NCBI GenBank assembly: GCA_002722315.1 | Contig: PBLG01000042.1 | Location: forward strand, 1-64,000 | Reading direction: 5' to 3' | DNA length: 64,000 bases | From: Lysobacterales bacterium | Lineage (GTDB): Bacteria > Pseudomonadota > Gammaproteobacteria > Xanthomonadales > Wenzhouxiangellaceae | In this document: one piece after another, positions 37,462 to 46,907 of the stretch | Numbering within the stretch: position 1 is the stretch's first letter | Layout of the letters: each line of letters begins with the position of its first letter | The notes under the pieces: generated by a model | The model's database searches: none | Told to the model about the DNA's origin: nothing | Seen by the model: only the letters and a program-made list of their open reading frames with translations | Program-made: the position numbers and the translations under genes

Positions 37462-38490
37462 ATGACTAACCTTGTAACCGGCGGCGCCGGCTTCATCGGA
37501 TCGCACCTGGTGCAGTTGCTGCGCGAACGCGGAGAGTCGGTGCGTGTGCTCGACCTGCGCGCCCCGTCGGTACCGGTGTCCGGCGCCGAATACCTGCAGG
37601 GATCGATTACCGACGGCGAACTGGTGCGCGCCGCGACCGACGGCTGCCGCCGCGTTTTCCACCTGGCCGCGCACGCAGGCCTCTGGACGCGCGACAAGCG
37701 CGAATTCACCTCGATCAACGTGCTCGGTACGCGCAACGTGCTGGAAGCCGCACGCGACGCTGGCGTGGAAACCGTGGTGCACACCTCCACCGAGTCGATC
37801 CTGATCGCCATGGGCCGCGGGCGCGCGCCGCAACGTGTCGACGAGGAGACTACGTGCACGGAAGACGAGATGGCGGGGCCATACTGCGTCGGCAAACTGC
37901 TGGCCGAGCGCGAGGCGCACGCGGCTTTCGAAAAATACGGCCAGCGCGTGATCGTGTGCAATCCGACCGTGCCGGTCGGCCCCGGCGATCACTGGCTGAC
38001 CCCGCCCAGCCGGATGTTGCTGGGCTTCCTGAACCGGCGCTACCCGGCGTACATGCCGACCACGCTCAACATGGTGGATGCCCGCGACGTGGCCCTCGGT
38101 CACCTGCTCGCCGCTGAACGCGGCCATCCCGGCGGGCGCTATATTCTCGGTGCGCACGACATCCAGCTCGCCGATTTGCTGGCGCAACTGCAGCGGCTTT
38201 CGGGCGTGCAAATGCCGCGCCGAAAAGTGCCGTACCGGCTGGCCTGGCTGGTGGCGCGGGTCTCGGAATGGCTGGCCGACCACGTGACCCACCGGCCGCC
38301 GAGTGCGCCGCTGGCCGGCGTCCGTCTCGGCGGCATCCCGGTGCAATTCGACAATCGCCGCACGCGCGACGCGCTGGGCTGGCGGCCGAGGCCGCTGGCG
38401 GAATCGCTGCGCGACGCGATCGACGATTATCTTGCCCGCGGTCTGCTCGTGATGCCGGACCCGGTTCAGCAGCCGAAGCGAGCCCGGTAG
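37462..38490 (+). CDS. NAD-dependent epimerase/dehydratase, 3-beta-HSD-like
   Basis: 342-residue extended SDR. The nucleotide-binding motif is LVTGGAGFIGSHLVQLL, and the active site is YCVGK (YxxxK) after a serine/threonine pair in HTSTESI. The C-terminal region is of the 3-beta-hydroxysteroid dehydrogenase/HpnA/OleD kind. AGGAAA lies upstream of the ATG. The product could act on a sugar, a sterol-like ring or a beta-keto acyl group; sequence alone does not say. It is related in fold to the HpnA-like gene 2.2 kb on. Its end overlaps the convergent sulfotransferase by 25 bases. Confidence 0.85.
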   Translation: MTNLVTGGAGFIGSHLVQLLRERGESVRVLDLRAPSVPVSGAEYLQGSITDGELVRAATDGCRRVFHLAAHAGLWTRDKREFTSINVLGTRNVLEAARDAGVETVVHTSTESILIAMGRGRAPQRVDEETTCTEDEMAGPYCVGKLLAEREAHAAFEKYGQRVIVCNPTVPVGPGDHWLTPPSRMLLGFLNRRYPAYMPTTLNMVDARDVALGHLLAAERGHPGGRYILGAHDIQLADLLAQLQRLSGVQMPRRKVPYRLAWLVARVSEWLADHVTHRPPSAPLAGVRLGGIPVQFDNRRTRDALGWRPRPLAESLRDAIDDYLARGLLVMPDPVQQPKRAR

Positions 38491-39698
38491 GCGGCGAAGC
38501 GCCGGTCCTGCTCGTCGGCGTCCAGGCCGAACTGTTCCAGCGAGTAGCGGTGGGCGCCGTGCTTGTCCTTGGGGTTGGCCGCCAGGAACGCGCGCATCGC
38601 CCGTTCGGCCGTCGGCGTCAATTCGCGGTCGAACCGAGCGTATATGGTCTTCACGGTATCGATCGGATCCTCGACGATGGCGCGGTAGTCGATGTCGAGG
38701 AAGCGCTCGGCCGGTAACCGGCCCGAATCGCGCTGTTCCAGCGCCCCCAGGAGGCCGCCGCCCCAGCGCCGGGCCATTTCGCGGCCGACCGCCCGCGGGT
38801 CGACGCTCTCGCTGAAGGCCGCGCGCAGCATGGTGCTGAGGCTGGCCAGCGACGCCATCACCTTCAGCGGATTGCGGTGGGTCTGGACGATGCCCGCGTC
38901 CGGGTAGACCGCCAGCAACTCGGCCAGGCCGAACAGGTGGGCTGGCGCCTTGAGCACCCAGTGCGCCTTGTGCAAACGGGGCCGCTGCCACTGTAGGTAT
39001 TGAAGAAAGCGCTTGTGGTGACGGTAGACCGCGTGCTTGTCGCGCTGCTCGAACCAGCGCTGGTAGCCCGGCACGTCGTGCGTGGTCTGAAACTCGTAGC
39101 CCTGCAGCGTGTGGCTGTCGATGGCGATGCACTCCTGCGGCAGGCGCGGGGCCAGCGGGTGCATCACGCGGAAACCGGGCGCCAGCCGCTCCATCCAGGC
39201 CAGCTCGCGCGCGGCACGCCTGATGCGCTTGTCTTCCGTGCCTTCGATCGGCGCCGGGTGCATCACTTCCCAGGTTTCCGGCACCCGGTTTGCGGGATCC
39301 TGGGCCAGCAGCATGTGCAGCAGCGTCGTGCCTGTGCGCGGCAGGCCGACGATGAACAGCGGCGCCGGTACGGGCTGCGACTCGATTTCCGGGTGCTCGG
39401 CGCGGTCGCGCTCCATCCGCAGCCGGTTGGCCAGCAGGTCGACCAGGTGGCGGTGCGCGGCAATCCGTCCGATCGGGGTCAGCCGCGCATGCCGGCGGTA
39501 GTCTTCGGTCAGCTTTCCGAGTCCGTCACGCCAGCCGTCATCGGGTCCCAAGTCGTCGAAGCCGGCGCGAGCGATCGCCTGTTGCCGTATCTCGTCGGCC
39601 TCCAGGCTCGCAAGCTTGATGCCGAGGCGACGCGCCAGGCCCGCGCCGACGTTGATCGCGCGCACCCAGACGGCGGGCCTGGGCATCGCGGGATTCAC
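38466..39698 (-). CDS. Sulfotransferase family protein (second copy)
   Basis: 410 residues from GTG 39698, which overlaps the stop of the HpnL-like gene by four bases (GTGA); ATG 39686 is the alternative. The PAPS loop is PLFIVGLPRTGTTLLHMLL, the 3'-phosphate region is IVQTHRNPLKVMAS, and the C terminus ends in the family motif around SLEQFGLD. It differs strongly from the first copy, so this is not a recent duplication. It is the last gene of a run hpnM-hpnN-hpnA-hpnL-sulfotransferase, which makes a lipid or glycolipid substrate a fair inference. Confidence 0.87.
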   Translation of the reverse strand: MNPAMPRPAVWVRAINVGAGLARRLGIKLASLEADEIRQQAIARAGFDDLGPDDGWRDGLGKLTEDYRRHARLTPIGRIAAHRHLVDLLANRLRMERDRAEHPEIESQPVPAPLFIVGLPRTGTTLLHMLLAQDPANRVPETWEVMHPAPIEGTEDKRIRRAARELAWMERLAPGFRVMHPLAPRLPQECIAIDSHTLQGYEFQTTHDVPGYQRWFEQRDKHAVYRHHKRFLQYLQWQRPRLHKAHWVLKAPAHLFGLAELLAVYPDAGIVQTHRNPLKVMASLASLSTMLRAAFSESVDPRAVGREMARRWGGGLLGALEQRDSGRLPAERFLDIDYRAIVEDPIDTVKTIYARFDRELTPTAERAMRAFLAANPKDKHGAHRYSLEQFGLDADEQDRRFAAYRARFGC

Positions 39699-40693
39699 TG
39701 GCCCGCACCTTCGCGCAATTGACTGAGCGCGGCGCGCTGGCTTTCGATCTGCCAGGCCAGCAGGCCGGGCAGGCCGAGCAGCAGTTCGCGTACGCGCTTG
39801 GCCAGCGACAGCGACAGCGCCGCGCCGGCGGGCAAGCCCAGCAGCGCGCCGAACACGATGAAGCCGCCTTCCTGTACGCCGACCGCACCCGGAATCGCAA
39901 ATGCCGCTGTGCGCAGCGCCCGGCCGAGGCTCTCCAGCAGCGCGGCCTCGACCAGCCCCACCGGCGTGCCCAGGAAATACAGCGCCAGCCAGACCTCGCC
40001 GATGCCGACGAACCAGGCCAGCAGATGCAGCGCGGCGGACTGGTAGAGCGCGCGGCGATGGCGGTAGAGCGATGCGATCATCTCGTCCATGGCCTGGGCG
40101 CCGCCGGCCAGCGCCTGCCAGTCGGGCCGCTTGGCGATGCGATTGAGCAGCCCGGTCAGCATCGAGAAAAGCCCGCGTTTCTGCACCTGGTAGAACCCGG
40201 CGATCGCCAGGCTCATCACCGCGGCGCCGGCCAGCACCGAGCCGGCGATGTCGCCGGAGCCCAGGTGCCACAGCAGCAGCATCAGGCCGAGCAGGGTGAA
40301 CAGGATCTGGGTGGACACCGTCAGGGTCACGTCGATCACGACGCTGGCGCCGGCGAGATCGGTACTGATGCCGCGCCGCATCAGCGCACGCACCTTGACC
40401 AGGTTGCCGCCGATCTGCATCACCGGCAACAGGTTGTTGACCGACTCCTGAAGCCAGCGGGTCCAGATCGCGGTGCCGGCGGATATGCGCGTCTCGGGCT
40501 TCATCAGCTGGCGCAGGGCCAGTCCGTCGCAGCTCATGGTCAGTACGTGCCAGCCGGCCAGCGCCAGCAGGCCGAAGCCGGCCGCGGCGAGACTGGCGGC
40601 CAGTTCGCCGACCCCCTGGCGAACGATCAGAACGATGAACAGCGCCAGCCCCAGCAGTCCGAGAACGCGGACCAGCAGCTTGATGCGGTTCAT
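39695..40693 (-). CDS. hpnL: HpnL-like membrane protein (lysylphosphatidylglycerol synthase TM-type)
   Basis: 332 residues with about seven or eight helices. Start ATG 40693 is preferred over the frame open to 40822, which overlaps the hpnA-like gene. Family blocks are VNNLLPVMQIGGNLVKVRAL and PGAVGVQEGGFIVFGALLGL, as in UPF0104/AglD-like flippase-type proteins and HpnL. HpnL genes sit in hopanoid gene clusters; their task is not proven. It is coupled downstream to the sulfotransferase gene and lies 28 bases after the hpnA-like gene. Confidence 0.75.
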   Translation of the reverse strand: MNRIKLLVRVLGLLGLALFIVLIVRQGVGELAASLAAAGFGLLALAGWHVLTMSCDGLALRQLMKPETRISAGTAIWTRWLQESVNNLLPVMQIGGNLVKVRALMRRGISTDLAGASVVIDVTLTVSTQILFTLLGLMLLLWHLGSGDIAGSVLAGAAVMSLAIAGFYQVQKRGLFSMLTGLLNRIAKRPDWQALAGGAQAMDEMIASLYRHRRALYQSAALHLLAWFVGIGEVWLALYFLGTPVGLVEAALLESLGRALRTAAFAIPGAVGVQEGGFIVFGALLGLPAGAALSLSLAKRVRELLLGLPGLLAWQIESQRAALSQLREGAGQ

Positions 40694-40721
40694 GACGCCG
40701 TGCCTTCCGGGCCGGTGCCGA

Positions 40722-41735
40722 TCAGGCGGCCTGGCGCGTCGGCTCGGAGCCGGCCCCGGTCTCGCGGAACCAGACCATCGCGTCGCGCAGGGCATCGTCG
40801 GCCGGGCGAGGTGAATATCCAAGCTCGCGCCTGGCCCGGTCGCTGGAAAAGAACATCAGCTTGCGGGCCAGCTTGATGCCGGTCACGGTCAGGCGGGGGT
40901 CGTCGTTGTTGGTCAGGCGCGCCCAGCACTCGCTGATCCAGGCCATCGGCAGCACCAGCCCGTGCGGCAGGCGCACCCGGGGCGGTCGCTGCCCGCTCAT
41001 TTCAGCCAGGCGGATCAGGATGTCGCGCAGGAACAGGTTCTCGCCGCCGAGGATGTAGCGCTGGCCGACCTCGCCGTGCTGCATGGCCAGCAGGTGGCCG
41101 TCGGCGACGTCGTCGACGTGCACGATGTTCAGCCCGGTATCGACATAGGCCGGCATCCGGCCGGTGATCGCGTCGAGCACCATCCGGCCGGTGGGCGTGG
41201 GACGCAGGTCGCGCGGACCCACCGGCGTGGACGGATTGACGATGACCACGGGCAGGTGGTGCCGTTCGACCAGTTGCATGACCTCGCGCTCGGCCAGGAA
41301 CTTGCTGCGCTTGTAGGCCCCGCACATGTCCTCAAGGCTGGACGGGTCGAATTCGTCGGCCGGGGTACCGTCGCGCCTCAGGCCCAGCGTGGCGACGCTG
41401 CTGGTGTAGACCATGCGCCTGCAGCCGGCCTCGGCCGCGGCCAGCAGTACGTTGCGCGTGCCCTCGATATTGGCCTTGTCCATCGCGGCCGGGTCGTGCA
41501 CCCACAGGCGGTAGTCGGCGGCCACGTGATACAGCGTGTCGCAGCCGGCCGCGGCGCGCGCCAGCGACGCGGGGTCGGTCAGGTCGCCGGTGGCGCGCTC
41601 GATGTCCAGGCCGTCGAGGTTGCTGTGGTCGCTGCCGGCGCGCACCAGCACCCGAACCGACTCGCCGCTTTCGAGCAGCCGTCGGACCACCGCGGAGCCG
41701 ACGAAACCGGTACCACCGGTGACCAGCGCCGTCAT
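40722..41735 (-). CDS. hpnA: HpnA-like NAD-dependent sugar epimerase
   Basis: 337-residue extended SDR with ALVTGGTGFVGSAVVRRLL, the YKRSK active site (YxxxK), VVIVNPSTPVGPRDLRPTPT, and AYVDTGLNIVHVDDVADGHL. These last blocks are very typical of HpnA, the hopanoid-associated epimerase. HpnA is thought to modify the sugar head group of bacteriohopane. Dihydroflavonol reductase-like enzymes are the next relatives. It lies between hpnN- and hpnL-like genes on the same strand, which supports the assignment. No squalene-hopene cyclase is in this window. Confidence 0.8.
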   Translation of the reverse strand: MTALVTGGTGFVGSAVVRRLLESGESVRVLVRAGSDHSNLDGLDIERATGDLTDPASLARAAAGCDTLYHVAADYRLWVHDPAAMDKANIEGTRNVLLAAAEAGCRRMVYTSSVATLGLRRDGTPADEFDPSSLEDMCGAYKRSKFLAEREVMQLVERHHLPVVIVNPSTPVGPRDLRPTPTGRMVLDAITGRMPAYVDTGLNIVHVDDVADGHLLAMQHGEVGQRYILGGENLFLRDILIRLAEMSGQRPPRVRLPHGLVLPMAWISECWARLTNNDDPRLTVTGIKLARKLMFFSSDRARRELGYSPRPADDALRDAMVWFRETGAGSEPTRQAA

Positions 41736-41877
41736 CGGTCGAAGCTCCGAAAGCCGCGATCGAACTGGAAGAGCGCCTGTATGGATGACGGCGAAACGAA
41801 TGCGGGCATGATCTGCAGAGTCCCTCCGGGGTTGGTGCAGCGAACGGACCGTCTAGTGTACCCGCCCTGGCGCGGGC

Positions 41878-44523
41878 TCAGTCGCCGCGGCCCAGCATGG
41901 CGGGCAGGAACGCCAGCGTGGCGACGACCATCAGCGCCAGCCCCATGGCCAGGATGATGCCCAGGCTGGCCGTCCCGCTGTGCGGCGAGAACGCCAGGTT
42001 GCCGAAGCCGCCGGCGGTGATCATCGCGCCCACGACAATCGCGCGCGCGGTGGCGGTCTTCAGCACGTTGCCGTCCGGCAGCAGGCCGGCCCGGTGGCGC
42101 GTGACCAGGTGTATCCCGTTGTCCACGGCCACGCCCAGCAGCAGCGGCAGCGCCACGACATTGGCGAAGTTGAACGGCAGGTCGATCAGGACCATCGCCG
42201 CGATGGTCAGCAGGCCGCCCAGGGCCAGCGGCGCCATCACCTTGGCCGCGGCCAGCGGCTGCCTGAGCGTAGCCAGCAGCACCATCGATATGCCGATCAC
42301 GGCCCAGACCAGGGCCTGCTTGAAGGCGCCGGTGATCGCACGGCCGGCCTCGAGCTGGATGATCGGCCCGCCGGTCGCCCGATCGCCCGCCACCGACAGT
42401 ACCTGCTCGGTGAATTCGGCCTGGCGGTCGAAATCGAGCACGTCGACCGCCGGGAATACCTGCAGCAGAAGCGCGCCGTCCTGGCCGCGCCATTGCTGGA
42501 CCAGCCAGCCAGGAAGGTCGTCGACTCCGATCGGCTCGGCCGCCTGCAGGCCTTTGCTCAGACGACCCAGGGTCGGCTGCATGCCGGCGGTCAGGGTCCG
42601 GTTGACGGCGACTGCGGCCTGGTCGGCGTTGGGCCCGTCCAGCGCCCGAAGCAGCCGTGCAAGGCTTTCAGACAGGCTGCCGGAAGCGGGATTGCCCGCC
42701 TGCGCGTCCGATTGTCCGAGCGCATCAATCAGGGTCCTGGCGGCGGCGGCGAGCGAATCGGCGCTGACCGGATCCGTTTCCCAGTCGGCGCCGACGACGT
42801 CCGGGCCCAGCACCCAGCCCAGGTCTTCGAGCAGGAACAGTTTTTCGTCCTGGTCGTCCGGGATGAAGCTCCGCAGCGAAACGGCGCGCGCCACCGTCGG
42901 CAGGTCGTCCAGGCGCTGTCGCATGGACTCGGTCTCGGCCGCATCGTCCATAAGGGCCTGGATGTTCCGGTAGCCGGCCTGGCCCCCGGCCAGCAGCTCG
43001 CGGATGGTCACCACCGATTCCGACTGCGGGTCGCGCACGTTGAGCGGGTCACTGTCGAAGCGCAGCTCCGGCAGGGCCGGCAAGGCCGCGGCGATCAGCA
43101 CGATGCCGAGCCCCAGCACCGCCCACCGATGCCGCAGGGGCAATTCCAGGTGCCGGCGCCAGCCGCGATCCAGGGCCGGCGGCGATCCGGTCACGCGGGG
43201 GCGGAGCAGCGCCAGCATCGCCGGCAGTGCGGTGTAGCTCAGCAGCAGCGTCACCATCATGGCCACGCCGGCGATCAGGCCCAGCTCGGCGATGCCGGAA
43301 AATGCAGTGGGCACGAATGCGAAAAAGCCAAGCGCCGTGGTCACCGCGCTGAGCGTGAGCGGATAAAGCAGGAACCGTCCGGCGGTGATGGTCGAGCGGA
43401 TCGCCGCGGTCGGCCCGGCCGGTTCGAGCTGGATGATTTCGCGGTAGCGCAAAAGGTAGTGCACGGCGTAGTTCACGCCCAGGCCGATATAGAGCACCAC
43501 GAAGCTCACCGAGATCAGGTTGACCCGGCCGATCGCCACGGCCGCGAAGCCGGCGGTGATCACCAGCCCGAGGGCCAGGTTGACCAGCGCGATCAGGCTC
43601 AGCGGGACCGAGCGAAGCCCGGCCAGCATCACGATGGTGACCGCGACCAGCGCCAGCAGGCCGGTCAGCCCGGCGCCTTCGATCACGCTGCGCATTTCTT
43701 CGTAGCTCAGGGCGGCGCTGCCGGTGAAGCGCAGGCGGACCGGCCCCTGGTCCAGGCCGAGCCGCTCGCGCATTTCGTGCATGCGCGCCATGACTTCCCG
43801 CGCGGCCAGCACGCGATCGTGGTCCAGCACCGGGTTGATCAGCAGGATTTCCCGTGCGCCGTCGTCGGCCGAACCGTCATCGCCCAGGAGGCGCTGCCAC
43901 GACAGCAGCTGCGGCGTGCCGGCCAGGCCGGCGTCGATCCCCCCGGCAACCCGGTCGTGGAGTCGGTCGAGGTCGAACGCCGGCGGCATCGAATCGCCGC
44001 CCGGACTGCGTTCGGCGATCTGTGCCAGCAGATCGAACAGCGCGGCGGCGTCGGTCTGCCGGGCCAGTCGCCCAAGAAGCGGCTGGGCCGCGGTCAGCCG
44101 TTCGCCCAGTGCTTCGAGTTCTTCCAGGGACAGGAACAGCAGACCGTTTCTCTCGAAGAACTCGCTGCCTGCCGGCCAGCTGACCGAATTGACCACGTCG
44201 GGCAGCGCGGCGAGTTCGCGCTGCACCTGCCGGGCGGCCAGCGTGGCCTGTTCGGGCGTCGGGGCCTCCACGACCGCCAGCAGGTTGTTTTCGAGATCGG
44301 GAAATTCCGCGCGCAGTCGCTCGTCGGTCTGGCGGAACGGAAGGTCCTCGTCCAGCATCGCGATCGGGTCGCTGTTGACGCCCAGCAGATTGACCGCCGC
44401 CAGGCCGGCCAGCAGCGTGAAGGCGATGCACGCGGCCAGCACCGGCACCGGGTGCCGGGTGATCCCGGTCAGCCAGCGCTCGGTCGCCGACGATCGACCT
44501 TCGCCGTCAGCCACCGCAGTCAA
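41878..44523 (-). CDS. hpnN: MMPL/RND-type lipid exporter, HpnN-like
   Basis: 881 residues with the two-fold MMPL layout: helix near residue 30, a large periplasmic loop, five helices, then the repeat. Motifs are LYIGLGVNYAVHYLLRYRE in the first half and LGVAVDNGIHLVTRHRA in the second. The first carries Asn where many relatives have Asp; the second keeps Asp. HpnN moves hopanoids to the outer membrane in Rhodopseudomonas. The start is TTG 44523, coupled by a TTGA overlap to the MlaC-like gene; GTG 44514 is possible. Confidence 0.85.
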   Translation of the reverse strand: MTAVADGEGRSSATERWLTGITRHPVPVLAACIAFTLLAGLAAVNLLGVNSDPIAMLDEDLPFRQTDERLRAEFPDLENNLLAVVEAPTPEQATLAARQVQRELAALPDVVNSVSWPAGSEFFERNGLLFLSLEELEALGERLTAAQPLLGRLARQTDAAALFDLLAQIAERSPGGDSMPPAFDLDRLHDRVAGGIDAGLAGTPQLLSWQRLLGDDGSADDGAREILLINPVLDHDRVLAAREVMARMHEMRERLGLDQGPVRLRFTGSAALSYEEMRSVIEGAGLTGLLALVAVTIVMLAGLRSVPLSLIALVNLALGLVITAGFAAVAIGRVNLISVSFVVLYIGLGVNYAVHYLLRYREIIQLEPAGPTAAIRSTITAGRFLLYPLTLSAVTTALGFFAFVPTAFSGIAELGLIAGVAMMVTLLLSYTALPAMLALLRPRVTGSPPALDRGWRRHLELPLRHRWAVLGLGIVLIAAALPALPELRFDSDPLNVRDPQSESVVTIRELLAGGQAGYRNIQALMDDAAETESMRQRLDDLPTVARAVSLRSFIPDDQDEKLFLLEDLGWVLGPDVVGADWETDPVSADSLAAAARTLIDALGQSDAQAGNPASGSLSESLARLLRALDGPNADQAAVAVNRTLTAGMQPTLGRLSKGLQAAEPIGVDDLPGWLVQQWRGQDGALLLQVFPAVDVLDFDRQAEFTEQVLSVAGDRATGGPIIQLEAGRAITGAFKQALVWAVIGISMVLLATLRQPLAAAKVMAPLALGGLLTIAAMVLIDLPFNFANVVALPLLLGVAVDNGIHLVTRHRAGLLPDGNVLKTATARAIVVGAMITAGGFGNLAFSPHSGTASLGIILAMGLALMVVATLAFLPAMLGRGD

Positions 44524-45146
44524 TCATTGCGCTGGGATTCGATCGATTCCCGGATGTGCGCGATGACCGCGTCGAAATCCTCGCTCTCCAGGATTCGCCG
44601 GTACTGGGTGCGCTTGATCGCCAGATCGCTGACCCCGTCGGTGATGATGGTGACGATCTGCCAGCGCGAGTCGTCGCGGGTCATCAGGTAGTCGAACGCG
44701 ATCTGCCGGCCGCTGCCGGTGGTGAGTCGGCGCTTGACCACGACCCGATCCTCGCCCTGCTCCTGCACGGCTACCGGCTCGAAGGACTCGCCGCCGAAGG
44801 CCTTGAACTGGGCGGCGTAGGTGGCCGCGCTCAGGTCCAGAAAGACCTCCTTGAACGTTTCGCGCTGCGATTGCTCGAAAGAAGCCCAGTCGCGCCCGAA
44901 GACGTAGCGGCCCATGCGGTCGACCGCCATGATCTCGGCCAGCAACGGCCGCAGCGTTTCGAAACGCGCCTCGAAGGTCATCTCGTCGCCGGCCTTCATG
45001 TTCTCGATCAGGGCGGTTTCGAGACGTTCGACCACCACGTCAGGCGCGGCCGCGTCGTCGGCAGGACCATTGGCCGGGTCCTGGCCTGCGATGGCCGTGC
45101 CGGTGGATATCAGCAAAAAGAGTAAAGATCGCAGCATTGTTTTCAT
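44520..45146 (-). CDS. hpnM: MlaC/Ttg2D-type periplasmic protein, HpnM-like
   Basis: 208 residues with a signal peptide (about 1-20, ending GTAIA). The core has MAVDRMGRYVFGRDWASFEQ, FKEVFLDLSAATYAAQFKAF and the C-terminal WQIVTIITDGVSDLAIKRTQ, matching the MlaC (toluene tolerance) family that carries lipids across the periplasm. The pairing with an HpnN-type exporter is the HpnM/HpnN arrangement. It is the first gene of a five-gene run. It could instead serve a phospholipid pathway, but no mlaEFDB genes are nearby. Confidence 0.88.
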   Translation of the reverse strand: MKTMLRSLLFLLISTGTAIAGQDPANGPADDAAAPDVVVERLETALIENMKAGDEMTFEARFETLRPLLAEIMAVDRMGRYVFGRDWASFEQSQRETFKEVFLDLSAATYAAQFKAFGGESFEPVAVQEQGEDRVVVKRRLTTGSGRQIAFDYLMTRDDSRWQIVTIITDGVSDLAIKRTQYRRILESEDFDAVIAHIRESIESQRND

Positions 45147-45284
45147 CGCAGCACCATTTTCATGGAAGTCGTCGTGTTGACCGTCTACGGATATCGGCCG
45201 TCGATGCAGTAGACCACGTGAATCCTGAATCGATCACTAACAAGCGTCAACGATCGAGAGCGTCAACGACTGCGAACCGGGGCC

Positions 45285-46907
45285 TTAAGCTGCCTCGGCC
45301 ACGCGTGCGCCGTCGTCGCGCTCGATCTGCCTGCCCAGCAGCAGGTCGGCGGCCTTCTCGGCGATCATGATGACCGGCGCATTGGTGTTGCCGCCGATCA
45401 GCGTCGGCATCACCGATGCGTCGACCACCCGCAGGCCGTCGATGCCGCGAACCCTCAGCTCGGGGTCGACCACCGCGTCGTCGTCGCTGCCCATCCGGCA
45501 GGTGCCGACCGGGTGGTAAATCGACTCGGCCTTGCTGCGGATGAAGCCCAGCAGCCCGTCGCGGTCGGTGACGTCGTTGCCCGGATATATTTCGTGGGCG
45601 CGGAACGGCCGAAACGCCGGCTGGGCCAGGATTTCGCGCGAGCAGCGAATGCACTCGAGCATCATTTCCACATCCGACGACTCGGACAGGTAATTGGCGA
45701 AGATGGCCGGTGCCGTGTCGGGTTCGGACGAGCGCAATTCTATCCGGCCGCGGCTTTCGGGCCTCAGGTTGCATGCGTGCAGCGTGTAGCCGTCGCCCGG
45801 CAGCCGATTGCGGCCGTGATCGTCGAGCAGGGCCGGCACGAAGTGCATCTGGACGTCGGGGCGGCGGCCGTCGCTCAGGCCGCTGGCCAGGAAGCCGCCG
45901 GCCTCGGCGATGTTCGAGGTGCCTATGCCTTCCCGGTAGAGGTAGTACTTCAGGCCCACCATCAGTTCGTTGAGGTGGTCGTAGGTGACCGGCTGCGAAC
46001 AGCGGGTCAGCGTCATCACGTCCAGGTGGTCCTGCAGGTTGGCGCCGACCCCGGCGAGTTCGTGCGCGACCTTGACGCCGGCGCGCTCGAGGCTTGTTGC
46101 CGGGCCGATGCCCGAGATCATCATCAGCTGGGGCGAGTTGATGGCGCCGCCGCACAGCAGCACCTCGCGTTCGGCGAACACCTTGCGCGTCACGCCCATT
46201 CGTCGGTATTCGATGCCGCGAGCGCGCTGCCCGTCGAGCAGGATTCGCGAACTCAGCGCGCCGGTGCGCACGGTCAGGTTGGGGCGCTTCTTCACCGGGT
46301 GCAGGTAGCCGCGTGCGGTGCTGCAGCGGCGGCCGTTGCGCTGGGTCACCTGGTAGAGCCCGAAGCCGCGCTGCACCGGGCCGTTGAAGTCGACGTTGCG
46401 GAAATACTCGGCCTGCTCGGCGGCCTGGATGAACACCCGGCTGAGCTCGTTGACGTGCTGCAGGTCGGCCACGCCCAGTGGACCGTCGGTGCCGTGCATC
46501 TCGGATTCCCCACGGCCCTGGTCCTCGGCGCGCCGAAAATACGGCAGCACTTCGTCGAAGCCCCAGCCGGGGTTGCCCAGGTCGCGCCAGTCGTCGTAGT
46601 CCGAGGCGTGGCCGCGCACGTAGCACATGGCGTTGATGGAGCTGGATCCGCCCAGCACCTTGCCGCGCGGCCAGTAGAGCCGACGGTTGTTCAGGTTGGG
46701 TTCGGGTTCGGTCTCGTAATTCCAGTTCAGCGACTTGAACTTGATCAGCTGGGCCAGCCCGGCCGGCATGTGAATGAACGGGTTCCAGTCGCGCGGGCCG
46801 GCTTCCAGCAGCAGTACCCGGCAGGCCGGATCTGCGCTCAGGCGATTGGCCAGCACGCAGCCGGCCGAGCCGGCGCCGACGATCACGTAATCGAAACTTT
46901 CGGGCAT
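45285..46907 (-). CDS. GMC-family FAD oxidoreductase (choline dehydrogenase-like)
   Basis: 540 residues. The FAD-binding motif is YVIVGAGSAGCVLANRLS at the N terminus, and the GMC signature region is WPRGKVLGGSSSINAMCYVR. The active-site histidine lies in HPVGTCRMG near residue 475, and the C terminus has TLIGGNTNAPVIMIAEKAA. The family oxidises alcohols (choline, glucose, long-chain alcohols) with FAD. No betaine aldehyde dehydrogenase or transporter adjoins, so choline is not supported by context. It stands alone between the hpn-like run and the RND genes. Confidence 0.92.
   Translation of the reverse strand: MPESFDYVIVGAGSAGCVLANRLSADPACRVLLLEAGPRDWNPFIHMPAGLAQLIKFKSLNWNYETEPEPNLNNRRLYWPRGKVLGGSSSINAMCYVRGHASDYDDWRDLGNPGWGFDEVLPYFRRAEDQGRGESEMHGTDGPLGVADLQHVNELSRVFIQAAEQAEYFRNVDFNGPVQRGFGLYQVTQRNGRRCSTARGYLHPVKKRPNLTVRTGALSSRILLDGQRARGIEYRRMGVTRKVFAEREVLLCGGAINSPQLMMISGIGPATSLERAGVKVAHELAGVGANLQDHLDVMTLTRCSQPVTYDHLNELMVGLKYYLYREGIGTSNIAEAGGFLASGLSDGRRPDVQMHFVPALLDDHGRNRLPGDGYTLHACNLRPESRGRIELRSSEPDTAPAIFANYLSESSDVEMMLECIRCSREILAQPAFRPFRAHEIYPGNDVTDRDGLLGFIRSKAESIYHPVGTCRMGSDDDAVVDPELRVRGIDGLRVVDASVMPTLIGGNTNAPVIMIAEKAADLLLGRQIERDDGARVAEAA

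Noticed and set aside
41878-45146. Complete hopanoid biosynthesis locus
   Set aside because: Only export- and modification-type homologues are seen; no squalene synthase or squalene-hopene cyclase is in the window.
45285-46907. Choline dehydrogenase BetA
   Set aside because: The GMC fold is clear, but betB, betI or a choline transporter are absent, so the specific name is not supported.
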